A DNA stretch of 64,000 bases, taken from the NCBI GenBank assembly GCA_026214975.1, contig CM047808.1, positions 2,160,073-2,224,072 on the forward strand, read 5' to 3'. Shown here piece after piece: positions 11,794-22,960 of this stretch; within the stretch, counting starts at the first letter, position 1; every line of letters begins with the position of its first letter. A program made the position numbers and the translations under genes. The notes under the pieces are model-generated. The model did no database searches. It had not been told where the DNA came from and worked only from the letters and a program-made list of their open reading frames with translations. Source of the stretch: Gentiana macrophylla (lineage: Eukaryota > Streptophyta > Magnoliopsida > Gentianales > Gentianaceae).

Positions 11794-13367
11794 TGATGAT
11801 GCTTAAAATATACCTATTTATGTCATCAATTCTAACCTTAAATCGAGTTAATTATATATATTTCATATTAAATCACGTGTTTATATTTATTATTTAATGA
11901 TAAGTGATTATTAATGTGATAATTGGTATTTAGTTGTTTTTATTATAAAAGAGCAATTAATTGTGTGATAAATGCCGATTTCGCAGATCGTGAACGAATC
12001 GGGAGGATAATTGTCATGCAATCGGAAATCTCAAGATAAATAAGGAAGAAAATCGGAGCATTAATGAAGAGACAAATCGGACAAAGATAGAAGAGTGAAG
12101 TGGGGAACAAGTCGACGGCGAAATTGAAAACGCCAGAAAGAGGAGGCTCGGTCGACCGAGCCATGCCATTCGGTCGACCGAAGCGTGAATCGTTCGGTCA
12201 CCCGAGCCTAATCAGATTAATGCGTGCATATCTTCTGGATTCTCCCTATGTTGGCTACAACTCCTATATAAACAGCAGCCACGATGCTGAGAAAACCACC
12301 AACCTAAAAAACACAATACTACAATACTTTTAGTTTATCAATATAGTTCTTTTTATTTTATATTATGTTTCTTCATCACGGAGGCGATGGATTCATCGAT
12401 TAGAGATTGCATTGAAGGATCGGATGACCCTCCGTCTACGAGGGTAATGTCTATCCAAATATGTCGTTTTTATCCGTAGATCTATTTTATTTCGTTATGG
12501 AGTAGTCGTTTGTGTATTGATTTCGTGATGTAGTTAATTAACAAACCCATATTCATGTAGATCTAAGTCGTATGAAGGCGTTTTATGAGCAAATTCTAGA
12601 GTCACCGGTCTAGATCTACCACGGTCTATATGGTTAGATCTAGCCATCAAGATTCTAGTAATTTTCTGTGAACGACTTCGCCACGCGTGCTTTCGCTTTT
12701 CATATACACATGTAATAGATCCGCCAATTTGTTACATCGTTCTCGTAAATTAATATGATATATTGTGAAAATTGCCATGTTAAATAGGACATAAGTTAGC
12801 CGATCGTTTAGGAGGTGTGCCAACTCGTCTCCACGGTGGTTGCACTAGACGAGGTGACGATTTTAGATCGACATCCCTAGTTTGGTATAGCATGCTTGTT
12901 ATATGATGTTCAATCCTGTCCAAGGAAGGATTCGTAATTAAGCATAAAGATCTTCTATCCGTTCACGAAGTAGATCCAGTTTAGGGGATAGCTCCCGTAG
13001 CCAAAATATAATCAACCTTAATGTCTTTTCTGTCTCGGCTTAGATATACATACATGGGGGAGTAATTACTACTAGCGTAATCAATACCGTTTGTTAGAGT
13101 CTTATAAAACCATAAAAATAAGTGTTTTAGTGTCTACTGTCGTATTGTTAGTCTTTGTGTTTTCTATCGTGTCAACCTTTATTTTTATTCATCGTTGGTC
13201 GTAGACCGCCCTTTAATCTATTTTTAGTTTAATAACGTTGTACTTGTTTAAGCCGAGTCTCTGTGGGATCGACCTCGACTCTATTTAGCTATACTACGAT
13301 TGAACCTAGTTCTCTTGCTAGTAGGTTATTTAGGTATCGAGTTATTTTTATAACTTGACCGTCATCA
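11794..13367 (+). repeat. 3' LTR of element 2
   Basis: A 1574-bp LTR, TGATGATG to ACCGTCATCA, with palindromes at 12145-12162 and 12169-12182 and a TATA box at 12265-12272. It is followed by the GAACC target duplication. Confidence 0.92.
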
Positions 13368-14434
13368 GAACCTAAAAAACACAATATTACAATACTTTTA
13401 GTTTATCAATATAGTTCTTTTTATTTTATATTATGTTGCTTCATCACGGAGGCGATGGATTCATCGATTAGAGATTGCATTAAAGGATCGGAGGACCCTC
13501 CGTCTACGAGGGTAATGTCTATCCAAATATGTCGTTTTTATTCGTAGATCTATTTTATTTCGTTATGGAGTAGTCGTTTGTGTATTGATTTCGTGATGTA
13601 GTTAATTATCAAACCCATATTCATGTAGATCTAAGCCGTATGAAGGCGTTTTACGAGCAAATTCTAGAGTCACCGGTCTCAGATCTACCACGGTCTATAT
13701 GGTTAGATCTAGCCATCAAGATTCTAGTAATTTTACGTGAACGACTTCGCCACGTCGTGCTTTTCGCTTTTCATATATACATGTAATAGATCCGCCAATT
13801 TGTTACATCGTTCTCGTAAATTAATATGATATATTGTGAAAATTGCCATGTTAAATAGGACATAAGTTAGCCGATCGTTTAGGAGGTGTGCCAACCCGCC
13901 ACGGTGGTTGCCTAGGCGAGGTGACGATTTTAGATCGGCATCCCTAGTTTGGTATAGCATGCTTGTTATATGATGTTCTATCCTATCCAAGGAAGGATAA
14001 GTAATTAAGCATAAAGATCTTCTATCCGCTCACTAAGTAGATCCAGCTTTTAGGATAGCTCCCGTAGCCAAAATATAATCAACCTTAATGTCTTTTTCTG
14101 TCTCGGCTTAGATATACATATATGAGGAGTAATTACTACTAGCGTAATCAATACCGTTTGTTGTAGTCTTATAAAACCATAAAAACAAGTGTTTAGTGTC
14201 TTGTGTCGTATTGTTAGTCTTTGTGTTTTCTATCGTGTCAATCTTTATTTCTACGTTATTGTTGGTCGTAGACCGCCCTTTAATCTATTTTTAGTTTAAT
14301 AACGCCGTACTTGTTTAAGCCGAGTCTCTGTGGGATCGACCTCGACTCTATCTAGCTATACTACGATTGAACCTAGTTCTCTTGCTAGTTGGTTATTTAG
14401 GTATCGAGTTATTTTTATAACTTGACCGTCATCA
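13368..14434 (+). repeat. 3' LTR of element 1, second part
   Basis: It begins with GAACC (target duplication) and continues TAAAAAACAC exactly where the first part broke off. The remaining 1062 bases (13373-14434) plus 513 give 1575, the family's LTR length. It ends ACCGTCATCA at 14434; GTAAT follows and would be the 3' target duplication of element 1. Confidence 0.9.
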
Positions 14435-15167
14435 GTAATGCATTGTATCTTCACAGATATTAGGTAGGCATAATTTTAAAATCAGCCGCCATAAACAAAG
14501 CACACAATCTACAATATATACCTAAAGAATAAAAGGGCTAAACAAGATAAAACCGAGATCGTACCAATATGCTGCAAGCAACATCACTATATAACATACA
14601 TATACCTATTAATGAAAGTAGTAACCAATATTTTTAGTAGAGATGAACATCAAAATTGCTATAAAATTCTATATACGCTACCCACATCTCTGAAGATTAA
14701 AAAAAAAAAAAAAAAAAAAAGAATGTCAGAATATTTTTTCCTTTCTATATTGCAGAAATGGTTGAATATATAATTGATCTAGTGTAAGAAAACGAAAATA
14801 TAAAATTAATTATTATCAATCCTGCCAAAAAAACACAGAAACAGTCAAACCGAAATGCATTCAACCCTCTTTCAATTGCAAAAACGGTGCAACATTACTG
14901 ATAAATATTGCTGCATAGGCATCTATGCCAAATAACCTGAAGAACAACATTGGATTATTACATTCTTATGATGAGTTCTTTAGTTCAACCTAGCTGAAAA
15001 ATTGAATATGCACAGTATCATCATAACAAATGCAACCATTACCAAACAACATGCAGAACAGAAAAATTTTCGGTATGCATTGTATGATCCTAACAAATGC
15101 AATCATTACAAAACAATGTGCACAAAACAAAAATAAACCCACAAAAAACGGACAAGTAAAAAAAAAT
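14435..15167. other. AT-rich intergenic sequence
   Basis: No coding signal or repeat boundary was recognised. A run of about 20 A lies at 14699-14720. Confidence 0.5.
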
Positions 15168-15255
15168 TCATAGCATTGTCAAAGTCTCGTTGAAAAAAAA
15201 CGTTGAATACAGATTTTCAATTTTAAAATTTAAAAGCTTAGGCCTTTTACCAAAT

Positions 15256-15508
15256 TTTATCCTCCATAAACAAATATGACCGTCCATTGAAATAAAATTT
15301 CCTAACACATCCACAAAATCTACAAAAGAACAATCAGATGAATAGAAGTCTTTGGAGAGGATATGAAGAATACATAAACAGAGAAGAACAAGATTTATCC
15401 TCCATAAACAAATATGACCGTTCCTTGAAATAAACTTTCCTAACACACCCACAAAATCTACAGAAGAACAATCAGATGAATAGAAGTGTTTGCAGAGGAT
15501 ATGAAGAA
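15256..15508. repeat. Two-copy tandem duplication, period about 138 bp
   Basis: A block of about 113 bp starting TTTATCCTCC at 15256 recurs at 15394 with few mismatches. Read on the minus strand it is open and gives a repeated peptide (HILCKHFYSSDC / HILSKDFYSSDC), but the composition does not look like a conserved protein. Confidence 0.75.
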
Positions 15509-15561
15509 AACAGAAATAGAAAATAACAAGAAAATTACTCGATCCAACCCAATTTCCCAAA

Positions 15562-15801
15562 TTAAAACACTCTTTCGACAAACGGTAACAAACCCAACTT
15601 ATGATGAAGAAAATAGCAACAATGCCATGCCATCAGACCACCGGAAGTATTATGCTTGAGTGGAACGTTTGAATGGAAGTGGAAGGCGATAATTGGATAA
15701 AGAAGGCGGTAGTGGTAAGGAGAAGAATTGCAGAAGCGGTGGTGCGAATGGAATGACAACCGGATGCTGAAGAACAGACACGTCCTTTGCAACCTCATCA
15801 C
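15562..15801 (-). CDS. Possible small exon with organelle-targeting-like N-terminus
   Basis: A 79-codon frame starting MMRLQRTCLFFSIRL is rich in Arg, Ser and His and poor in acidic residues, like a mitochondrial presequence. I recognise no mature domain. A palindrome AAACGACGTCGTTT lies about 30 bases upstream (15828-15841), a motif common near plant promoters. It could be a first exon, a gene relic or chance. Confidence 0.2.
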   Translation of the reverse strand: MMRLQRTCLFFSIRLSFHSHHRFCNSSPYHYRLLYPIIAFHFHSNVPLKHNTSGGLMAWHCCYFLHHKLGLLPFVERVF

Positions 15802-15827
15802 AGACAGAACGACGTAGGTATAAAAGG

Positions 15828-15841
15828 AAACGACGTCGTTT
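15828..15841. promoter_or_regulatory. AAACGACGTCGTTT palindrome
   Basis: A perfect 14-bp palindrome with an ACGT core, near the possible exon at 15562-15801. A related AAACGGCGTCGTTT occurs near 24030. Function is not shown. Confidence 0.3.
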
Positions 15842-16126
15842 AATTATGAAGGTTATAAAAAAAAATAAAAAATCAGTAAACGACAAAATAGTCGTTCAGC
15901 ACTTGCATATATAATAAGTACTACCTTATTATGATACTCCTTATATACGATAACACCCTACTACACTGATATATGTCTAATGGATAAAGCTACACCCACC
16001 GAAGTCTTCTTATTCATGTCTAATATCTTATTCTTGCTGCTGCTCACGTACTTATATACTCCTAAAGAATTGACAAATGGGCCAAGCCCAATTAAGTCTT
16101 AAAAATCCTATATAATAATAACAATA

Positions 16127-16172
<46 letters not shown>

Positions 16173-16515
16173 TAGGTTCTTTTAATATTAAAAGCTCAAT
16201 GTGAATAAAGATCGATAATTCACTATTTGGGCTTTGATGATAGACTTTGTCTTTCTCTTTATTAATCGGGATCCCGACATAATTTAAAAATTAAAATTAT
16301 GGATTCTTGAAATGCCACTTTCCTCCGTCTTTCACAAAACTTTTCAAAATCGTTCTATAAATTCAAAAATCTCCCAGCATCTCTCTCGAGATTCTAAAAC
16401 CTGAAAATCAACCAAAAATACCCGAAAAAGAGTATGTCCCGACAAAATATATATAAAATAAGCATATTAAATCCAATAAAATACGGTCTCATCAATTACT
16501 AGATGATTTATTATA
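15842..16515. other. Intergenic, with (TAA)n array at 16114-16172
   Basis: AT-rich sequence holding a TAA/AAT trinucleotide microsatellite of about 59 bp. No genes were recognised. Confidence 0.7.
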
Positions 16516-16903
16516 GGGCCAAGGGTCTAAAAGGACACAAAATAGACTTAATTAGGCAAATAGGACATCAAGAAATCATATTTGATTATAAGGACACAAA
16601 TTAGATAGATAGACCAAAATACCCTTAATGAATAAAATAAAATAAAATAAAAGGGTGGGGGAAGAACGCTGATGCTGTCTGTGTTTTGTTTTTTTATATT
16701 ATTTTATTAAAACAACACTGATGTTTGTTTGTGTTTTGTTTTTTGTTTTTTTTTTTTTTTTTTCTCTGGACGTTGATAGCTTATGGTTGTTGTTTTTTTC
16801 TTTTTTTCTTTTTTGTCTTCAGGACATTGAAAGTTTTTTTTTTCTGTTTTGTTTTTTTTTTTTTTATTATTATTTTTTATGTATGGTGAAAAGTTTTTTT
16901 TAA

Positions 16904-17785
16904 CATTGACCACACCGATGCATTGATTACCGCGATACATTGACCATCGTGATTTATTGACCACCGCGTTGAAGTGACACCGCGATTTAGAGATACCGCG
17001 ATGAAGTGACACCGCGATGCACTGACAACCGCGATGAAGTAACACCGCGATGCAGAGACACTGCGATGAAGTGACACCTCAATACACTGACAACCGTGAT
17101 GTAGAGACACCGCGATGCAGAGACACCACGATGCAGTGACGCCGTGATGCAGAGACAGCGCGATGCAGAGACACCGTGATGCAGAGACACCTCAATGAAG
17201 AGACACCGCGATGAAGTGACACCGCGATGCACTGACAAACGCGATGCTGAGACACCGCGATGCAGTGACCACCGTGATGCATTGACCACCGCGATAAAGA
17301 GACACCGCGATGAAGTGACCGATGTGATGCACTGACAACCGTGAAGCAGAGACACCGCGATGCAGTGACCACCACGATGCACTGACAACCGCGATGCAGA
17401 GACATCACGATGCAGAGACACCGCGATCCACTGAAAACTGACAACCGCGATGCAGAGACACAGCGATGCAGAGACGCCGCGATGCACTCACATTTGATGA
17501 TGCGCCACCACGATGATATTCGATATTTTTCCGACTTAATTGCAGCGACCATCACGATTTAGTGATACGTGACGATGTAGAAACCGCGATGAAGTTGACA
17601 CCGCGATGTAGAGACACCGCGATGCAAGAACCACCCCGGCGCAGAGACACCGTGATGAAGTGACACCGATTGCGCAGAGACATCTGCGATGCAATGGCCA
17701 CCCCCTGCGATGGCCACCCCGATGCGAGAGACACCGCGATGCAGATGACCACCCACGCGCGCAGAGACACACGATGCATAGACAT
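16904..17785. repeat. CpG-rich minisatellite, unit 16-17 bp
   Basis: Tandem units of the type GATGCAGAGACACCGC, with variants GATGAAGTGACACCGC and GATGCACTGACAACCGC, interrupted near 17490-17560. GC-rich within AT-rich surroundings. Long open frames on the minus strand are low-complexity by-products, not genes. Confidence 0.9.
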
Positions 17786-18556
17786 TTATTATGTGACTGC
17801 GTTAACAAATGAGACTTTTGTGCAATGACAACAACATTTGCAACGATTTATGCAAGTGACACCCAACTATTTATTCTAGTATATATTTGAGTCTAGTATT
17901 ACAATTTTGAGCACAATAAGAGACAAAATCCTCACCACATGCTAAACACTATAGAAAGACACTCTAACAATCAAAAGATATATCTATGAAGGATAATAAG
18001 ATAACTGATAATGAAATAACTGATATGGTGCAAACCTTGTTCTCGGCATTTCACCCTCTAAATTGATGCTTTGTTGTCAATGCATTGCAACCCAAATAAT
18101 ATCTTTAGCATCAACCAATTAGCGAGACCATAAATGTCGGCATAAGTAAGTACTATGAAGGCACTTGTTCTTCCATGAAGTATGGCTTGATTGCAGCTCT
18201 GATTTCTTCATCAAATTTAGGCTCTGTTCAGCTTCACTTTGCTGCTCAATATTCAACTAGATAGTACCACATTCCTAGTTTCAGCTCGTTTTTTGCTCTA
18301 ACAATTATCGGTTTTTGCAAACTCTGTTATAGCTCATCATAAGCAAACTCAAAACCATCCACATATCACCCCAAAACAAACTCGAATCCTCATCAATTTT
18401 AGCTCGTTCTTTTGTCGCTCAATAACATCGTGATATGTATCTTAAATACCGCTTCAAATAGCTTAGATGCAGAGCTTGAAATCTTCATTAATGGTCGCTC
18501 AATACTTTAGTGAAATATGCAACTCTTCTCTCATTGATCGTGTGTTCTTCATTGTT

Positions 18557-18748
18557 TTATTGCAGCTCAACTTTGCTGTGAACACCCATGAATTGAAGCT
18601 CTACATTTTGCTCTAATTGAGAAATCTGTTGCAAGTGACAAAATATGAAGAAATATGAATTAATATGAAGATTCGATATAAAAAAAACACTATCTTCGAT
18701 CCAATGGGCTGTCGGAAATCGGAATCCATCATTGCCGACGCCGGCCAA
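18557..18748 (-). other. Short open frame inside the Mutator-like element
   Basis: 63 codons (MAGVGNDGFRF...) ending LQQISQLEQNVELQF. It might be captured host sequence, as Mutator-like elements often carry such pieces, but I do not recognise it. Confidence 0.15.
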
Positions 18749-18933
18749 AGGAGGTTTTGAGATAGGGAAGAAATAGAAAAGAGGAGAAATTTATCAGTGC
18801 CAGTCATATTACGGAGGGTAATATAGAAAATTTAATGGTATTGTGTCCTTATAAACAAATAAGATTTAAGTGTGTCCTAAATGCCTATTAAGTGTTCAAA
18901 CTAGTCCTTATAAACAAATATCCATTTATTATA

Positions 18934-19299
18934 TGATGTATTAAGATTATGTTATAAAATGAAATATTTATATAAGTCACGATGTAAGTCAATATCGTGT
19001 TCTTTTGTTTATAAAACGATCTTGTAATTATGTTCAACCTTCATTCGTTACGATACACATACGAATAAATCATGCACATTAACAGTCAAACACAAGTTTG
19101 ATTGCAAATGTTCCGTTCATTTAACATCTTTAATTCCAAATACTCTACACCTATAGTACACACCTGTAAAAAAATTACTGCAAGAAGATATTATAGCTGT
19201 ACAAATTTGCATTACAGGAGCTCAAGGGCAATTAAAAATCACATGATTTTAATATACCGATCATATTTGCTCTTATTTATTTATCATTCCAAATGAAAA
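18934..19299. other. AT-rich intergenic sequence
   Basis: Nothing recognised. Confidence 0.4.
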
Positions 19300-19563
19300 A
19301 ACAAAAGGTCAGAGAGACAGAGAGGGAGTAGGTCTTAGGGGGTAGGGGATAGGTGTGTGCTAAAACTCCATTGGTGCAAGAGGCTCGGGTAGTTAATGGT
19401 GTGAGCAGGATGTTTTGTACGTGTGGTTTGGGTGTGTGTTTGTGTGTGTCAGTACGGGTTGGGACTTGGGGAGGGGGATGTAAACCCTCCCCCTTCCCCC
19501 CTGCCTTGTAATTCAAATTTTAATGAGAGTTTCTCTAAAATAATAATAATAATAATAATAATG
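19300..19563 (+). mobile_element. Possible 3' end of a LINE with (AAT)n tail
   Basis: A GT-rich stretch, a G-run/C-run inverted repeat around 19469-19500, then TTTTAATGAGAGTTTCTC and an (AAT)n array at 19541-19563. This layout resembles 3' ends of plant L1-type LINEs. There is no coding support, so the call is weak. Confidence 0.3.
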
Positions 19564-19689
19564 AGAGGCTTTAACATAGTGTGTGTGTATATATATATAT
19601 ATGTAAGTTTATACACATGAGAAGATAATAATTCATTATGAATTTAGTTAATATTTTTTTGAATTTAGTTAATATTGGCGGGAGAATGA

Positions 19690-20515
19690 GACGATCGATG
19701 CGACACGTTCTTTTTGACTTTGAATTTGCAGCCGGGGTCGGGGAGTAAACGCCTTTTTAAGACAGGGTGTGTCGGGCTGAGGCAGTGGATTTCCGGGATT
19801 TTTTATGCAACTTTTGCAGGGGGTAGCTAGCTAAAGAGGAGGCGGCGGATTTTGTTTGGCTTATCTGGTATATCTGGAAGGCCCGATGTAACGCAGATTT
19901 ATGATGACCACCGATTTGCACGCCTCGTATATGTTCATCGGCACTCTCGCAAAGACGGGAATATAGGGGACGCTGAGGGAGTTCGCATGAGGGAGGCCCC
20001 GAGTATCGGATCGGTGGAAGGCCCGGCATTTGGGGTGGTTAAATGCAATGTAGATGCTTGGTCGTGGACTCGCCTCGCCTCGTAGTGGGGATCGCGGGAT
20101 CATCAGGATGTCATATTGGCGGCGTGCTCTTTCCACCTGGACCCGGGCATTGAGGTAGTTCTATTAAAGATGAGGGAAATTTTGTTGGCGCTGGTAGATG
20201 GGCAACGGATGGGACTGATGAGGCTAGTGATTGAGAGTGATCGTCGACTTGCGTGCAAATGCTTCACGGCATGGAAGAGGACCTCTCTTCTTTAGGTTGT
20301 CTTCGGATGTGATTGTCTGGCTGCGACTTCCTTGTTTTAATTTGGTGCAGTTTTCTTTTGTTCGACGAACCGGGCATGTCCCGGCGCACTTATTGTCTAG
20401 GCTTGGCTTTTTGAGTCTTGGTGTAATATCTTGGGGCACTCAGCCTCCAAACGATGTTCTTTCTGCATGTTTTGCACATTTGATTGATTAATAAAATTCC
20501 GTTACCATTCAATAA
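19690..20515 (+). pseudogene. LINE remnant: C-terminal RT region and RNase H-like domain
   Basis: Translated pieces match the end of plant LINE ORF2: FVWLIWYIWKARCN near 19850 (the W-x-x-W-K-A-R-N motif), VVKCNVDAW near 20035 (start of an RNase H-like domain), LVIESDRRLACK near 20230, and FVRRTGHVPAHLLSRLGF near 20360 as the domain end. They lie in different frames with stops. The 3' end has TTAATAAAATTCC and an A-rich run, typical of a 5'-truncated LINE. Confidence 0.65.
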
Positions 20516-20749
20516 AAAATTTAATATTAGCACGTGATATTTCCATTATATATAAATATATTTTTTAGAATAAGCAATGGTTAAGCAATATGAATCCTTT
20601 TAAAATAAGCAATGACAAGAGCGACTACGTTATAGTAGTTAAAGACAAGGAGACTATATACTTAATGGAGTGCTCTATGACTTTAATTATTAGTCAAAAC
20701 GGAGGCTCATGATATGATTAAATCACTTGAAATGAGTTCCAGCGAATTA
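20516..20749. other. AT-rich intergenic sequence
   Basis: Nothing recognised. Confidence 0.4.
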
Positions 20750-20757
20750 ATCATATA

Positions 20758-20935
20758 CAATGACGGAGCCAGGATTTTAGCATATGGTGGGCTAATAGAC
20801 TACATCGAGTTCGTCAGGTGGGTTGGATTAAGAGTATTTTATGGATCGAACTGAACCACGTGTATTTTTCAGTGTAATATTTTTTTGTCCGGGTGGGCTT
20901 AGCCCCCCTAGGACTACAAAATACCTCCGTCCTTG
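20758..20935. mobile_element. hAT-type MITE, copy 1
   Basis: A 178-bp element starting CAATGACGGAG and ending CTCCGTCCTTG (inverted CAAGGACGGAG), 10 of 11 terminal bases matching. It is flanked by ATCATATA at 20750-20757 and 20936-20943, the 8-bp target duplication of hAT transposons. It has no coding capacity. Confidence 0.8.
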
Positions 20936-20943
20936 ATCATATA

Positions 20944-21614
20944 TTGGATATGACGATATCCAATAGGTTATTTTGTCATACAATGACAGTCAATTTGACC
21001 ATTAGATGTGACGAATGCGAATGACCACAACGAATTTTGGAAATGTTGTTTTCAAGATTGAAATGTTTAAGTATCGACTTGATTCAATAATCATTGCATG
21101 AAAGTTAATTAAATAGTTCATATTTTGAATATGATTCAAAAGGTCAAATAAACTATCTAATAAACGTTGGATTTTCTTTATGAAAGAAAATTAAAGACAT
21201 AGCTCTCGTGACTTCTCTTAAGTCTTATGAAAACTAAATTGAGAAATATTTACAAGTGCTTAAAGGATTAAAATGGAAAGTTAGGGCATGTGCTTAAATA
21301 AGAGAACTTATCGAAGTCTCTATTCTAAGAAAGTAAGTTGAGGTGAATCTATTTAAGCTCAAGTCGATTCTAAGATATATGATATCTTATAAGTATGATT
21401 GAATTAGAAAGATTAAACACAGAATATCCTCAGATATGGAAAGTGAAGCAAACGTTGCAACATTGACCATATTGTGTATTGAGATGAGGCCTCAAGGACA
21501 TTATTTCCTCCTCAATGTCGATAATTGGATGCTTTGCGAAAGGGATAAAATTCGAATCACTTTTCATCTTACCCTTTAACAACCCAAGATTTTGCAGGAG
21601 AAGGTCGAAAAATC
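20944..21614. other. AT-rich intergenic sequence
   Basis: No gene or repeat boundary was recognised. Confidence 0.4.
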
Positions 21615-22040
21615 CTAGACCATTAGTTTGGGGGAAATCATATGAAAATGATTCCTGTTTTGGCCATAAACACGTCGAATCTTGCCTTTTACTAGCTCAA
21701 CCTTCCTCATAAAGTCACTCAAACATGCGTTTACCTTGGAGAAATTCCCTTTCATGTCATCAACAGAGAGAACAAAATAGAGATCCTCCTTGACAAGAAC
21801 CTCAATTTTTGTTGTTATCATCATCAGCCCTTTATCATGCGCGTGTTGTTCAGGTGGATTAGCTAAATATGCGATAACAAACATTAGAGATTCTTGAAAA
21901 TTTTGAAAATTGTCCTTCAAAATATCCACCAGATGATCGAGGAGATAGTCAAGAAAGATTTGAATGATTCGTCCCAAAAGAAAAGAGTCTAATTGCATCA
22001 GCTTCATTTCCTTTAAGAATCTAAAGTAAAAAGCCTTCAC
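21615..22040 (-). pseudogene. Fragment resembling the N-terminal domain of R1-type NLR proteins
   Basis: A 141-codon frame with FLDYLLDHLVDILKDNF, LANPPEQHAHDKG and SDFMRKVELVKGKIRRVY. This arrangement resembles the N-terminal helical domain of late-blight-R1-like NLR immune receptors known from asterids, including the PPEQ segment and the ELVKxxIxxxY helix. No NB-ARC (P-loop, GLPL) or LRR follows on either side, so it would be an isolated fragment next to an LTR remnant. Recognition is by eye. Confidence 0.4.
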
Positions 22041-22109
22041 AAATTAAAAGGGTCCTCTTCATTTAATTAGAAGGGACCTTTTAGTTCTTGATTTAAAGCA
22101 AATTAAGGG

Positions 22110-22497
22110 GCTTGGGGCGCCACCTTCTTCTATATAAGGTGAGAGGTGCCTAGCTCTTTTAACACATCACAATTGTGAGAGAAATATTTTACTAGAAAAT
22201 ATTAGAGAGTCTTTTCGGAGATTGAGAGAGAAAAGACCAGTGTAGCAACCTGGTTTTCTAGTAGCCATCCAGAGAGGATTCTGGTGAGATGCTCGTGTGG
22301 ATATTGATAGAGGCCGGACACGTGTACGGCTTGCGCACTACAACTCTCCGTAGACGGTCAAAGCGTCGATCTTTTAGATCAAGCAAGATATATTAATCAT
22401 CTACTACTTATTGTGTTTATTGATTAAACGAAGTCGATCCTGGTTAATAGAAAACAAAATTTTGAATTCCGCTGCGTCCCGCGTAGATTTCCTAACA
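22110..22497 (+). repeat. 3' portion of a Copia-type LTR, same family as the solo LTR at 42461
   Basis: It parallels 44105-44488 closely: TATA box (22131-22138), CTAGCTCTTTTA, a run of AGAGAGA, GAAGTCGATCCTGGTTAA, and the end GTAGATTTCCTAACA. No PBS follows and the 5' part is absent, so it is a truncated LTR. Confidence 0.75.
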
Positions 22498-22864
22498 GCT
22501 TAGATAACATCCTATAACATCTAATTTAGATATATGATCATCAATCAAAGTTTTCCATTCTCTTCTCATTTTTCCGCTTTCATGTATATTTGAAACTCTG
22601 TAAAATCGTTCTTAGATTTTCAGGAAATTAAAATAATGTTTGTTCTTGATCAAGAATTTGTTTGATTATCACAAATTCATCAACCTTCAACCTTCACCAT
22701 TCACATTCAACTGACGGTAATTGTCGGATTATCTGAATTTCCATCATGCCTCCCAAAGAAGACTATCCATACACCCTAACCACAAGGTTCCCACTCACCT
22801 TGTCCCACGGGATGCATATAGATGTTAATCAGGTAACCTGGTGACTCAGAGTCATTAACTAGTT
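22498..22864. other. Intergenic sequence
   Basis: No feature was recognised before the SINE-like repeat. Confidence 0.4.
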
Positions 22865-22960
22865 ATTATTACGATGTTCGAACCTCCATACTCCACCTTA
22901 ATGTCCAACTGCCATTTTAATTATTTAAACTCTTTACCACTAGGCCATGTACTGAGCACA
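22865..22960 (-). mobile_element. tRNA-derived SINE fragment, copy A
   Basis: On the minus strand TGGCCTAGTGGTAA (complement of 22934-22947) fits the pol III A box and GGTTCGAACATC (22873-22884) the B box, about 50 bases apart. Two more copies with the same order lie at 23665-23755 and 26658-26775. Confidence 0.6.

Larger units (their letters stand above)
5411..13367 (+). mobile_element. Athila-type element 2, complete nested insertion
   Basis: A 7957-bp LTR retrotransposon: LTR 5411-6985, PBS, gag and integrase remnants, PPT, LTR 11794-13367. It is flanked by GAACC at 5406-5410 and 13368-13372, a 5-bp target duplication, and sits inside the 3' LTR of a sister copy in the same orientation. 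The interior (4808 bp) is almost the same length as that of element 1 (4803 bp). Without PR, RT and RH it needs another element's enzymes to move. Confidence 0.92.
16516..18923. mobile_element. Non-autonomous Mutator-like element (2408 bp)
   Basis: The ends are long degenerate inverted repeats: 16516-16632 against the reverse complement of about 18805-18923. Both contain TATAAGGACACAA, TTAGGC/ATAGGC and a block ending in TACCC in the same order. The element is flanked by ATTTATTATA at 16506-16515 and 18924-18933, a 10-bp target duplication in the Mutator range (about 9-11 bp). Both ends start with GG. No transposase was seen. The interior holds T-rich runs, a CpG-rich minisatellite and an AT-rich part at 17800-18800 with no recognised gene. 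Confidence 0.75.

Noticed and set aside
16904..17785. Regular short repeats resembling a CRISPR array
   Set aside because: The units are contiguous with no unique spacers, and the genome is eukaryotic.
16707..17808. Several minus-strand frames of 77-166 codons
   Set aside because: They translate the CpG minisatellite into monotonous Cys/Ile/Ala/Ser/His/Arg repeats in all frames, a by-product of the repeat and not genes.
19469..19500. G-run/C-run hairpin as a transcription terminator
   Set aside because: Bacterial-style intrinsic terminators do not apply in a plant nuclear genome; it is more likely part of a LINE 3' end.
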